A stretch of 64,000 bases of DNA. Origin: Antilocapra americana. Taxonomy: Eukaryota; Chordata; Mammalia; Artiodactyla; Antilocapridae. Positions within the stretch are counted from its first letter, which is position 1. Each line of letters starts with the position of its first letter. Where the stretch lies: positions 61,368,896-61,432,895 of the forward strand of contig ML662442.1 of NCBI GenBank assembly GCA_007570785.1. Direction: 5' to 3'. Made by a program: the position numbers and the translations under genes. Shown piece by piece: positions 37,030-49,669 of this stretch. Below the pieces are notes generated by a model. The model made no database searches. It saw only the letters and a list, made by a program, of their open reading frames with translations, and had not been told where the DNA came from.

Positions 37030-37960
37030 AAAATGAACTATTGGAAAACATATTTATAATATCATGATGCCTCACACAAGACCATAAAGGAAGTCGTTGA
37101 CAAATTCAACTATAATAGAATTGCTAACTTCTATATATTGAAAGATATCATAAATAAAGTGAAAAAAAGCACGCCACAAACCATGATAAGATATTTGTCA
37201 TGAAAATAACCATCAAAGATAAATAGTCAGGTTATGTAAAATTCTTCTACAGTTCAATAGACAAATAATCCTGTCAACAAATGGACAGGCTATAAAGACA
37301 GAAAATGTGTACGTATAATAACCATGAAAAGAGATCCTCAGCCTAAATTTAAAAACTCTTTATGTCAAAGATAGCACACAGGGCAAAGAAAAGCCACAAC
37401 TATGAAAGATAAACGGCCAAGATCCTCATTCTCACTTCTGGTAGGTAAAATTCTAAGTATTTCTGGTATCCTTTTACATTATTTGATGTATCATGTCATC
37501 AAATAGTGTAAAACAGAACAGTAAAATTACCTGTGAAAGTGTAAATGGTTATAGTCATGTTATAAAATTATTTGCTACTATCTAGTAAAACTGAAGATGC
37601 ATAAAAAATAAAACCCAATAGTTCCATTTCTACATTTGGATCACGCTTTCATGTGTGATCACAGATATGTACAAAAATGCTGAACTCAGAATCATTTGTA
37701 ATAGTTAGGAAAGATCCCATAAAATATACCTGAGTAGTGGATAAATGAACTTAGATTTATCCAATCAGTAAAATTCAACATGGCAGTTAAACTAAGCAAA
37801 CTAAAACCATTACATTCCTGGTAAAAAATGTAGAACATCTCCTATATTCCTCTATATGTTTAAATCTTATGGGAGAAGTTGCTTAGAAAAATTAAGAGAC
37901 AAAAATGCAAAATGTCAGTTTCTATTAAATTAGAGTGGTGAGCATGTTAGTGGTCAATTT
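37030..37960 (+). repeat. Old L1M 3'-region relic
   Basis: Blocks such as 'cagttcaatagacaaataat', 'caacaaatggacaggctata', 'aacccaatagttccatttct' and 'gagtagtggataaatgaac' run in the order of an old L1 3' region in sense orientation. It is heavily diverged and the edges are approximate. Confidence 0.6.
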
Positions 37961-40900
37961 TTTTTTATAAATGTTTTTGTATGTTTGCAATACTTTGCAT
38001 TTTTAAACAAGTAAATAATAAAGGAATTAATTACTTTAATAATTTTTAAAATGTTAAAATCTACTGTATCTTGAACACCCTTCCCTATATCTGAAATGAC
38101 ATGTACATGCATATCATCTTGTATATATGCATGTGTCTGTATATGCATAATACCTGCAGATGAAACGTCCCAAATTTGACACTGGCATTTTTCATTCATT
38201 GAGTGTTTTGTTAATTCTTTGTTCCTAACCCACAAAGAGTAAGAGCAACTTATACTCACCCATCTTAAAATACAAATTCATAAAACACAGCCTGAATTCT
38301 CTTTCCCTATACATCACATAACAAACAAACTAAAAAGCTTTATGCATGCAAATCTCAACCTGCATTTTTTCAGTTATCATATTATTTAACATGAATTTTC
38401 CAACCAGAAGGCAGACCATGACTCAGCACTCATACAGCTCCATGCCCTCACCTCAGCTCCCCTAATTTACACCTCCAGTGGTGCGCTCCATCTTCCACCA
38501 CCTTTCTTACTACCATTTATACTTCTCAGTTCTTCCTTTGGCAACGCCAGTCAACTCCCACTTCCAACCTTGCTTTCTAAATTATCTTACTCATGCACAA
38601 ACACACTCACATCTTTTAGCACTGTCTTTTAAGATGGATTTCGAAAATCCGCCTTCTTCTCTGATGAATTTACAAGTATATCCTTAATGTTTTACTCTCA
38701 ATAATGATTATTTCATCTTTCCATCTTCATTGTCATTCATCTCACAGTAACACTTTCCTCCAAACTTTTCCCAAAGGAAGGTACAGTGTCTTCTACTTTA
38801 CCCTCTATCCCTGTGCCTCACTTGCAGATCATTCTTTCACAATCCCACTCAAACAACCTCTTAACTTCTGGAATTCTCAGCTTGTGCAATGACTTCCAAT
38901 CAATTATCTACCAGGTCAAATTATCCTCTCCATCATGGTTCTGTGAATACGCTCATGATCCCAAAATTCACCTAGGCCTCAGCAATGCTCAACAGCCTTC
39001 CACTATTACCTGATTCCTGTGCTAAAATAGCTTTCTCAATCTGAATCACAATTGCTGCTGAGACTGTCTCCTAGTCCTTCAGTCTTCTGCATTGTTAGTG
39101 AGACCTCACTTTCTGACCCAATTTACTTTTACAAGCAGCGATTTCAGAAATTTTCACTAGCCTGGAAGAATTCCAAATTTTTAAAAACTTTCCATTCTTT
39201 ATGTGCTGTCAATACAGGATCTACTCTAGTTCTCTACAACAGTTACAAGACCACTACTGACTTCTGCTGGAATCAGTCGTTTGCTCTTATGAAAAATCTG
39301 AATTACCCAACAACGGACACCAACAGCTCTTAGGTATTCCTAGATGATGCCCATAATGACAAGAGCTATGAAGTCAAACAGTGTCTTCTCAGCCTCAAGC
39401 TCACATTTCATTAGTTTAAACATACTCTGCTACCTGCCATCCCTGCTGAAACTGTCATGAATAGGGCTTCAGAAACTCAAGAGATTATGATAAATATGTA
39501 ATCACCAGCATTTCTACCTTGAATCACTTCTATAACATATTCTATATCTGTCCTATTACCTTTTTGTGTACTGAAATCATCCTGAAGGTAAGGTTTCAAA
39601 TCTTGCATATTTTCTTCCACAGCATCATATTATGTAATATATTATCATTATTTTGTGGATAAAGTTCTTTGCTAAAATGTACTAAATTCATATACATGAT
39701 ATTTTAAAGATAATTTTTTAAAAAAGAGTCATGTAAAACTTCCTTAGGCTTTCATAAATTATTATAACAAAATATATAATAGTCCTTAATTAAAATGAAC
39801 ACTAAAGGGAAGCTACAGAAATATAGAACCTCTAGGACATTTAGAGATCACTTATATAAAGTTCTTTCTAAGCTCAACCACAACTTAGAGATGCTGAGGG
39901 CTCTACTTAAGGTGATCGCATCCAGAGATCACTAAGTTGATTACATTGTGTTTGCACATGTTTTTTTATTATACTAATAAAGCTATAACATGTATATGCT
40001 TATATAGGATATACATTGTTTATATAATTAACGAGTATAATACACTTTGGTGCTAATTATCTCTCAAAATAACAATAAAAATAATTATAGTCATTTCAGA
40101 ATTTTCTTCAAAAACCATTTAATAAGCCCCTCCATGTACCTCATGTTATATTAGCTGTTATCCTGATTCTATCACTGTTCTCTATTTCAAATTTTCTGTG
40201 ATAGTCATTTCCATTTATAGATTATAAAATCAAAATCGAGAAAGATTAGAAATGTGATACATAGCCTGTTAGTAGCAGGATTAAAACTGAAAACTAGGTT
40301 TAAAGACACAAAATTTAGTAATATTTCCTCTAAAATAAACTAGAGCTGTTTTTGCTTCATTTGTATCACAGGTCCAGTCAAATGAGTTGATTATTTGTTG
40401 TTGAGTCTTGATCAATACATTATATCAATGAGAAAATGTAGTCTATTACACTAGACATTGCTTCATTTACTTTATTTGCTTCAAGTAATGCATTTTATTT
40501 ACTTCAAGTAATGCATTACAGTTAAAAGTAGCATTTTATGACATGTGCATTTCAGAAATCAAAAATAATGATAACTTTTTATTTTATAATGCAAAATAAT
40601 AGATCTTTGCCTGCCTACAAGGTATCAATTTAGCAGAGTAGGCAAGGCTATGAAAGACGGAAATAAGAAGTAATGGTAATTTTATCTCTATGCAGCGGTG
40701 TTCACATATAGTTTTCTGCCTTTATATTCTTCAGTTCCAGGCCTTTTATTCTGCTTGGAGATTTTTATGCTATTTTTCCATTGCAAAATCCCCAACTCCG
40801 AGAAATACTAAGAACTACAAAATTATATGATCCAAGGATTATAACCTAGCACTTTGCTTTCTTCATTCCTCTTCTCTCCCACTCAGATCCTTGTCATGCT

Positions 40901-42839
40901 TTCTTATTTATTTTGTCTTTAGTACAGGTTGTTGAGACTCATCACTTACCAAGAAACTCTAGGCAAGTCACTGGAATTGCTGACTATTATCACTCCTCTA
41001 ATTAAACTAAGTGAAGCTTCATCATGCAGGGTGCATGCTGTATTTACTTGTCAAGTTCAGTTCCTGGCATAAAGTAGTGTAGTGGTAATATTGGTTATTT
41101 CCCAGTATCTATTATCGCATTAGCATTAGGATTACCTGTCAGATTATTACAAATGCAAAGTTTAGAGAGATCCCTTTAGATCTACTGAATAAAAATCTAT
41201 ATTTTTACAAGATCCATAGGTTATGAATCAAGATATTTCAGCTTAAGTCAATTGGTCAAAAACAATCATGGAGGTCCAGTTCCCATGAACAGTTCAATGT
41301 CATGAATAAAATGATGAGGGTGTCACATTAAGAAGAAACACAGAATCAGATTCTTGATCGTGTATCTAAGATGGTGTCAGAAGCTTCTCACCCAAGTCTA
41401 CCCACTCTCACCTTGAGGGTGTACTACCATTTAACAAATCCTCACTTTACTCTCTTGAGAAAAATTTTAAAAATTTAAAAATGAAATGATGTCAACAGTT
41501 CTTATAGCCCCCCTATTTCTAGATTTCCTGTTAATGATATAACACATTTGGTTCTCTGTTACTTTCAGCTTAAAATCTTAAAGGTTAATATGGTATGGTT
41601 AAAATAGGGAATAGTTTATTTCAGTCTCTCTTCTCAAAACTTGAGGAATAAAATTAATCTGATTTAATTTTAAATTAAATAATGTGGTATTTAGAACACT
41701 TGCAGAGATTATTTCACTCTACTGACATGAAGAGACATTAAGTTACATTTATTGCTTTCATTTTCACTGCTTTTCATAATGATATGTGTCTCCTCTGTCC
41801 TCTTAAGAGTTGGAAAAGGGGCAAGCGATTGTTTTTCTATGTTTTGCATTTAAATTCCTATAGAATAATATTTAGGGTACTGCATACAATTTGTCAGTAC
41901 CAGTGCTCTTTACAAAACTAATCTCAGTTTAAATCTGCCCACTAAAATTAAGGTTGATGTGAATTAGTGAATCATATAACAATCCAGCCAAGGACCTGAG
42001 GGTTTCTTCCTGGGACTTGCCTGCCATATGAATTTTTTTTCTTTCTCATAGGTATCATAGAGATAAAGCTATCGTCATCATCATTATTACTGAACAATTA
42101 AATCAAAGAATTTTAGAAACATGAAAGAGCATCACAGCAAACAAAGACTTAGACATTTATAAATTTTAAAAATTAGAAACATTGTTACTGTTTTGAGAAA
42201 AGTACTCATTTATATCCATTACAAATGATACTGACTTCAACAGATTCAACATATTCCTAAAGGAAATAGCCGTTCCTTTAGGAGAAATTACACTAAAATT
42301 ATAATACTACGTTCACCACCCATTTACTATATGGAAATCAGAGGACTGAACAAGGTCAATGATATTTGACACAGGAAAAGAGGATGAAAATGTTATAATT
42401 CTGACATAAAGCAGGGTAAAAATGTGCTGGGGGTAGCAAATTACTAGAATCAGGATCATTAGCCAAACTTAACAAAAAATAAAGTCAGCTATTAAACACG
42501 AAGATTAATTTTAACCTAAGAAGCAAAGGCATCTTTGCAATGTTGGGACAAGGTGATAAATATGAGGAGCCACACAAAGAGGTCATGATTAAATAGATAG
42601 AACGATGGGAGATGACACCTATGTTCTAGTCTTGAAATGACTATTTATTAGCTTAACAATTTCTCATTAATTCTCAAGTCTCTGGCTTTTCATGTAAAAA
42701 TGGGGACGTCAATTTGTAAAGGTTTATTCAACAGAGATACTGAGAATATTAGGTGAGATAACTGTAAAAGTTCTAACCGCAAATTCTAATATCAGCAATA
42801 TTATGAAGATAAAACACTAAATGAATAATATATTTGATA

Positions 42840-43185
42840 ATCGTGATGCTCTTTTAATGTGTCAACCTGACAAGGCTACACTCCCAAGTTATTCAATCAA
42901 AACACTAACTAGGTGTCTCTACTAAGGTATTTTGTAGATGGGATTAAGGTCCATAACCAACCAACATTAAGTAAGGGAGAATATCCTACAGAATCTTACT
43001 TAAGAGTAGATCAGAGGCCTCCCTGAAATAGAAGAAATTCCATCTGTAAATAGCAACTTTAGTCTGTGGCTGAATATTCCAGTCTGCCCTCTCCAAGTCC
43101 TTGACTTAAGGACTTTAACATGCCTATCCAGGTTCCACAATCACATAAACCAATTCCTTGCAACAATACAAGAAAGCTATCAAAG
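42840..43185 (+). repeat. Possible old LTR-like relic
   Basis: It begins 'gtgtcaacctgacaaggcta' and ends with a 'ccacaatcacataaaccaat' block next to 'tccttgcaacaata'. These match the ends of a common old mammalian repeat that I cannot name with certainty. No internal coding region is seen. Confidence 0.5.
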
Positions 43186-43189
43186 ACTA

Positions 43190-44150
43190 CTGAAGGCATA
43201 TCAAAAGGACTCAGGAGCCAACCACCAGCAAAAAGTAGGATGATTTGTGTTTACAAAACAGTAGTAATTGCAGTGAATTGAAGTCCATTAAATATGTATA
43301 AATCCATGAGTTCATGACACTAAATAAAAAGAAAAATGAGGAAGAATCTGTCATCTTTTGTTGATGATAGGAGCCAACCAATTATATTGAAAACCAATAA
43401 TTAAAGAAAGAGTTGAGAAGCTACCATCCCTTTCTTTAAATGACCTGTGTCACTGTGTAGTCAAATAGCAGATGATGAGAAGCATGTCTTCATTAATTAA
43501 ACAAAATACAAAAAAAATAATAAAATCAGAGTATCACAACTGACAACCTCCAGGAATGAACATAGGCACTAAGCACCAATTGGTATCAGGATCAAAAAAA
43601 AGAATGAGACATTTTGTGCCTCTGGTAATCACACTATGCACCACCTCTAGCATTGCCAGAGGATCAAACCTGAATCTAGATCTGGCTGCCAATTTTCAGA
43701 ATATTCAAAGGAACATGTTGAACTGAAGAGGACATTTGTATGCAATCAGTAAAATGCAGACTGTGTGAAAACTACAAGTCAAATGGCCTGGGTTCCTCAA
43801 CAGATAAATCGTGAGGGGAAAAAAGGGACAGAGGAAAAACACAGAGATTAACAGGACTTTAAAAGATATATTTTAAAAAATAGACGAGACTAATCTATAG
43901 TGTCTAAGAAGAGTGTATATATATGGCAAAAACCATAAGAAAAACAAAGGCCAAAAGTCATGATAATTATTATTTATAGGGTTAGGGAGATGACTCAGTT
44001 GTGTCTGAGATGGAGAACTTGAAAAGAGCCTCTAGGGTGGCTGGTAGTCTTTTTCATGACCTGTGTGGTGGGTATTTATAAAAATTCATTGAGTCGTAGT
44101 TTTTCACTTTTTGTGAGGTCTTCTCTATGTTTTATTCTAAAATAAAATAA
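43190..44150 (+). repeat. Probable old L1M/HAL1-type 3' relic
   Basis: It contains 'ttttgtgcctctggtaatca', 'cacctctagcattgccagag' and, at the end, 'ggtatttataaaaattcatt' with an AT-rich tail. This fits the 3' end of an old L1-type element in sense orientation. Subfamily and borders are uncertain. Confidence 0.5.
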
Positions 44151-44857
44151 TTTTATAAATATTAGATATTTAAATCAGACTGCTTTGCATTAAGATGAAA
44201 CCCAGCCCACTATCAGAGCCCCCATATTCTAACACTGGTCACAGGAGCTCAGTTAAAAGTTGTAAAACACCTGACATGACACACCTGAAAAACATACTGA
44301 AAGGGCAGATCTACAAACAGTAGGAGAGTGTATTACTCTTGAACAGAAAAAGTAGTCAATTGTTATTCATAGGTATTGATAAGAAGAAATCCTTGGGCTT
44401 CTACACTGCCAGACTTTTACAGATATGTTCCAGGAATAGATAAAGAAGACAAACAATATTCTACACATTATTCATTTATAGACAATTATGTAATTATCTT
44501 TGAGGCATTGAACTATTTATGGTAGAAAGCCACACAAAGCCAACCAAAATGACCTCAGGGATATTTAGCAATTCTAAAAATTAAATATGATTACACTTTC
44601 TGATAGTCTTTGTTACATACATACCCAAAATGGGCAGGGTAAAAGATAAACATTATAATCCATGATACTTGGTCAGTGATTTTACTTCAAGACAAATGAT
44701 TATAGTTCTTTACACGAAGCCAAGAAGGAAGATATAACGCCATGAACTCAAATAAACCAATGTCCTGAAGAAAAGCAGGACTGATGAGAGTCATAGCTAT
44801 TAGCTACCAAATAGACCATGGTCTCTTAAGTGGAGTAGAATTAATTGTAAATCAAAC

Positions 44858-44985
44858 TGGAGAAGGAAATGGCAAGCCATTCCAGTATTCTTGCCTGGAG
44901 AATTCCATGGACAGAGGAGCCTTGTGGGCTACAGTCCATGGGGTTGCAAAGAGTCAGACATGACTGAATGACTAACACTTCACTT
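44858..44985 (+). mobile_element. BovA SINE body, 5'-truncated
   Basis: It runs from ctggagaaggaaatggcaag to 'agacatgactgaatgact', which is the BovA body without a tRNA head. Confidence 0.9.
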
Positions 44986-45778
44986 CAATCCTAAGACAGG
45001 ATAAACAGAGAAAATTAGAATTAAGCAGCAGGCTAGTGATCATCTCAGTTTACAAGGAGTCAGGAAAGTACAACAGGCATGTCTGATACTCTTCTATGAT
45101 GCTAGTCCTGCTCTGTGAGCCACAGGATACAGAAGGGAAGGTGGAGAGACCAACAGCCTTTTCATAGATGAACTCTCCTCAGTGAAATCAGGAACACCCA
45201 GAGATTTAATTTGGGCACAAGCTTCAAACTGTCTTGGTACACATTTTTTAAGGTTAGAAAGACTGAAAAAGAATGAAAATATTTCCCCATTTTTCACTTC
45301 TATTTAGGAAAACTCACATGTAATTATCAAGGTAGAAGGGGAAACAAGTAAACAAATGGGTCAAACAGGCAAATTAATTCCCAGACAGAAAGTGAGAAAA
45401 CAAATTCACAGACTGTCAAAAATAAATGCTTAAGGCAATTTAGAAACCTTTATTACTCTATAATAGTCTAGTGATCTGCTTTATTATTTCACTCACATCC
45501 TCCCCAATTCTTTCACCTGGTATCAACCTGATCCAAACTCATCAGTATTCTTTCATTGGTCCCTTTCCTTCCCTCCTCACATTTTTTTCAAAATTCAACA
45601 ACACAGTTCAATCCTAGACTCTCACTATGTGATGTCTGTACTGCCAGCAGTAGTTTCTTTCTTGCTTTTGTCCCCATCATGGCCTCGTCCTATCTCCTCC
45701 ATGAACTATATTTACCTCTACGTTCCACTGTGAACCTTCCACTATAAGAAGATTCATCTCTTGATGTTTCCTCCCAAT

Positions 45779-45815
45779 GCACGCACGCACAAGCGCACAC
45801 ACACACACACACACT
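45779..45815. repeat. CA microsatellite
   Basis: An impure (CA)n run that includes CG-containing units (gcacgcacgcac), then an uninterrupted CA stretch at 45796-45814. Confidence 0.95.
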
Positions 45816-45883
45816 AAACCGCAGTGATGACCATGCCCACTGAATCCTTGCTTATCCACGTCCTATATGTCTTTCAACGTGCG

Positions 45884-46004
45884 TGTGATCAGTTGCTCAG
45901 TCCTGTTTCCAATCCCACTGACTGTAACCCGCCAGGCTCCTCTGTCCATGGGATTTTCCAGGCAAGAAAACTAGAATGGGTTGCCATTTCTCCCTCCAGG
46001 GGAG
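45884..46004 (-). mobile_element. Bov-tA SINE, body only
   Basis: Minus-strand BovA body from 'gatcagttgctcagtcctg' to 'ccatttctccctccaggg'. The tRNA head is lost. Confidence 0.9.
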
Positions 46005-47162
46005 GAACGCACCTCTTGCATCTCCTATATTTGCCCTTTAAAGACTCAATGAAATCTTCTTTAACGATTTCATTAAACTCACTCCAATCTTTAGAGTGCT
46101 CTCTCAATTCTGAAATAGCACAGGACTTAGATTCCATATGATCTCTTACTCAGTTATACCAGTATCTCTCTCAAGGATGAAAGGATCTCAAAAAAGTATT
46201 CAGGCTCATACTTAAATGTCCTCAACATCTCTAGCAAATGCTTATCCAGATTATGCTTGGCTACTTTAACTAATTGTAATTTTACTACCTCCTAGAGTAG
46301 CTCATTCTAGGTTTCAACAACCCTGCAATTACAAAAGTCTTCCTTATAATCAGCTTATATCTCTCACCAAATAGCTTGAAACCACTGGTTATTATTGTAC
46401 TTTAGTATCTATAAAAAACAAATTAAATGCCTCTTCTGTGTTCCCATTATACTATTTGAAGAAATGTATCCAGTCTCCCAAAAGTCTCAAGATACAATGT
46501 ACCTTTAGCAATTCTGACATAATTTCTCTGACTTTACTAATGGTTCTGGTAATTATATACTGCTTTATGTTATTTTAATATTTCAGATATGCATCAGCCA
46601 CAGGGCCAATGATCTAAAATTGTTAGAACCTTCACCAGAATATTGTCAGAACTATCACCAAATCCAGATATTAGTATAATTTCACTATATTTCATTCCTT
46701 TCTCCCCTTATCCCCATGGTACCCAATGTGAATTAATAACATGTTAAATATTTAATCAGTTTGGCTGTGAAATAGTCCTCTCAAATTCCTTCTCAATTAA
46801 TTGCCAGCTATAAACTGCATGTCTCTATGAATAGATTAATCTCTTCAAAGATTTTCCATTTATTATGACAAATGAAAATTTACCAGATTTTTTTTTTCTC
46901 AAAAAGAAATAGTTTCAGGGATAGTAAAATTCTGTGTGTAAATTAAGCATGATACAGGAACCCAGGCACTTCATATGACGGTATAAATAGACATATGTTT
47001 ATACTATAAGAAAATATTATAGCATGGCAGCATCAAGAAGAGCTTTGTGAGCAACAACTAGTTGGCATTTGAAACATCATAGTGATATATTTCACCAGAT
47101 AAAATTTCTGTACTTTCAAATTATTCGTTTTTTTAAATCTCACTTCTGATTTCCAGTGCTAT

Positions 47163-47795
47163 GTGATGATGTTCACATGCCACATAGGAACAAGACTACA
47201 GCATTTGCCTGGAAAGATAAAACAATATGTGGCCAGAAGTTTCAGAGCAACCATTTTCAATGAACCTCAGCTGATAACAGTTGGTACTGCAAAAGGTCAG
47301 CCTTTTGCTGGTTGTTTTTTAGAGCAATTTGCATCTCATTGTACTAATTCTACTCTCAATCTATTGCTTAAATTATCCATTGCTCCAGAAGGAATGACAT
47401 TTCCTTTGGCTGAGAAACTAGCTGTATCACACTACATTAGCAGTGACGAGTCTCACCAAGGGCAAAGAGATGGCTGGCTTTCCTGTTTTGGCAGGCCCAC
47501 TCAGAAGGCATCCTGCCAGCACCTGGGGAGATTGCTGACAGATTGGCCCAATTGCCACTGCTTTGATGGCAGTCTGCACAGGATTACCATTCACACGTTA
47601 AAAAGCCCCATTTCAGGTCACCAAAACAAATGGTGCCACCAAATCTCCCCACCCAATTCCCTGCTTTCAGTAACTCTGCTGGTGAATTTCTCTGTCCAAC
47701 CAAACGATGCATGCCCACCAAGCTCTGTAATGATGGATGGAGTCATTAGCATTTTAGTTTCTACACTGAACCTGAGGCCAAAGCATATGGCCTGA
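47163..47795. other. Repeat-free open stretch, candidate conserved non-coding element
   Basis: The plus strand, antisense to PTPRK, is open for 210 codons here, the longest open frame in the window, with its first ATG at 47166. I recognise no domain, and the composition is rich in Ser, Leu, Thr, His and Cys. No retrotransposon is detectable and the local GC content is higher than in the flanks. It contains an octamer ATTTGCAT (47327-47334) and AGGTCA half sites (47294-47299 and 47615-47620). A conserved enhancer seems more likely than a gene, but neither is shown. Confidence 0.35.
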
Positions 47796-48154
47796 CAGAT
47801 GTTCCAGCAATGGGCTCTATTTGATTTGCCATGTAGGTGTCCACTTACACTGGACTTTCAAGACAGAATACTAATTTATAAGTTACAGTCCAACCCCTGT
47901 TTCAACTCTTTCACATCCTTGAATGTTATAATATGTTCCGACAACACAACATGCAGAACATGCTTTAGTCTATACTTTGGTTTACAGTAGTGATTAAAAA
48001 TTACCTTTGAACCTAAACAAATGGTTTCAAATGGATGAAATGGATGCAAATGCAGGTAAGGTTTGTAGGCTACTGCCATCTATGGCTTGATTAGTATTGC
48101 CAGTGATTTGGGTATTTGATAAAATGTTTCATATACTCACTTTTTCCTCATTCA

Positions 48155-48690
48155 CGGTTTATTAAGGTAAACTATATACAGAGAACTGGTTAAAGCTTAA
48201 TATGTACCCATAGACACAAAACCCAAACAAAGCTATATGACACATACATTACCTCATAAAGTTTTCCTGCCCATTTTCAGTTGATCCTCACCCTCCACAG
48301 TCAAATATTGTTCTGACTTCTGTCATGACAGGTTAACATCGTCTATTCTGGAACTTAATATAAATAAAAATATACACGACATGCAGCCTTAAGTGTCTCT
48401 TGTCTTTCTGAAAACATAATGTTGCTGAGCTTCACATATACTGGTGCATACATCAGGGGTGCCCACTTTCTCATTGATGAGTAGCATGAATGAACCACAA
48501 ATTTGCTAATTCATTCTCCAGTTAATGAACATTTGGGTTCTTCACATTACTGGTTATATAATGAATATTCATATTCTTCCACAAGTCTTTTTGTGAACAT
48601 GTGCTTTTATTTCTCTTATGTAAATACTTGGAAAAGCTGTGTCATGTTATTATTTCCTTACATATTCACTTTATCCTGCCATCACCTTAT
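48155..48690 (-). repeat. Old L1M relic, reverse orientation
   Basis: Blocks 'gttgatcctcaccctccaca', 'ctaattcattctccagttaa', 'gaacatttgggttcttcaca' and 'cttttatttctcttatgtaa' follow the reverse complement of an old L1 3' region. It is diverged. Confidence 0.65.
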
Positions 48691-49669
48691 CTATTATCCA
48701 TGTTATTGGACTGTAATAAAATAAAAAGGACATGACTATAATTTTTAACCCATGAAAATATATAACCTATTTTTGTATGTTTAAAACTTATCTGATGCCT
48801 CTCAGGAATATAACGACCCATTTTTATTATTTTATTTAATTGCACATTAAAATTTCACTTGTGATCTTGTTTCTTATAACCTGGATTTTACCATAAGCCT
48901 TTAGTGATGATTCACAAATTCTTTACCACTGGGGTTCCTCAGGAAAACAAAATATCCAAAGTTCTAAAACTTGTTGCATGCATTAAAAATGGCTATTCAT
49001 AAGGGGAAAACTGCAAGTTATAAAGCTGTAAAGAAAGTGGTGTTCATAACTAGAATGAAAGCAACTTCACTGAGCTTTACGAAAGAAAAGGAATTTGAAA
49101 GTTCTCTAGGAGCAACTAAAGATTTTATCCTAATTTCCTTATCAAACATCAATGAACTGCATAACATACTTTTTAAAATGATGTTCCATAAAGACCCATG
49201 ATTTCACCAGATTCATAGCTTGCTGACACTCAGTGCACTTTTAAAAACATTCACCCATATTGTTTCATGCATCATTAGTTCAGTCAGCATGTACAAGGAG
49301 GTTAATTTGGCTTATATATCTTGTCATTGTTTTCTAAATTGCTGGAGTGAATGACCTACTTCTAAGACTAATTTTATAGCTGAGATTGTGCAGGAAAGAA
49401 CCTCACTAAAGATAGAGCAAAACCACTATGATATGCATTATGGATTATCTCAGATTATCTCAGGTAAGTCATTGCATCTGCCTTTTTGTGATCTGTTTTT
49501 TACCTAATTGGTATATCATTTTAAACAATAAAATGACTGAAATATCAATTGTAACCTAAAGATAATTTTAAAAATAAAAATAAAATATGAGATATATGGC
49601 ATTAAAAAATGGAAAGAAGTTATTCTCTAAATGTAATTGTATACATAAAACTACCTTAAATACCATATC

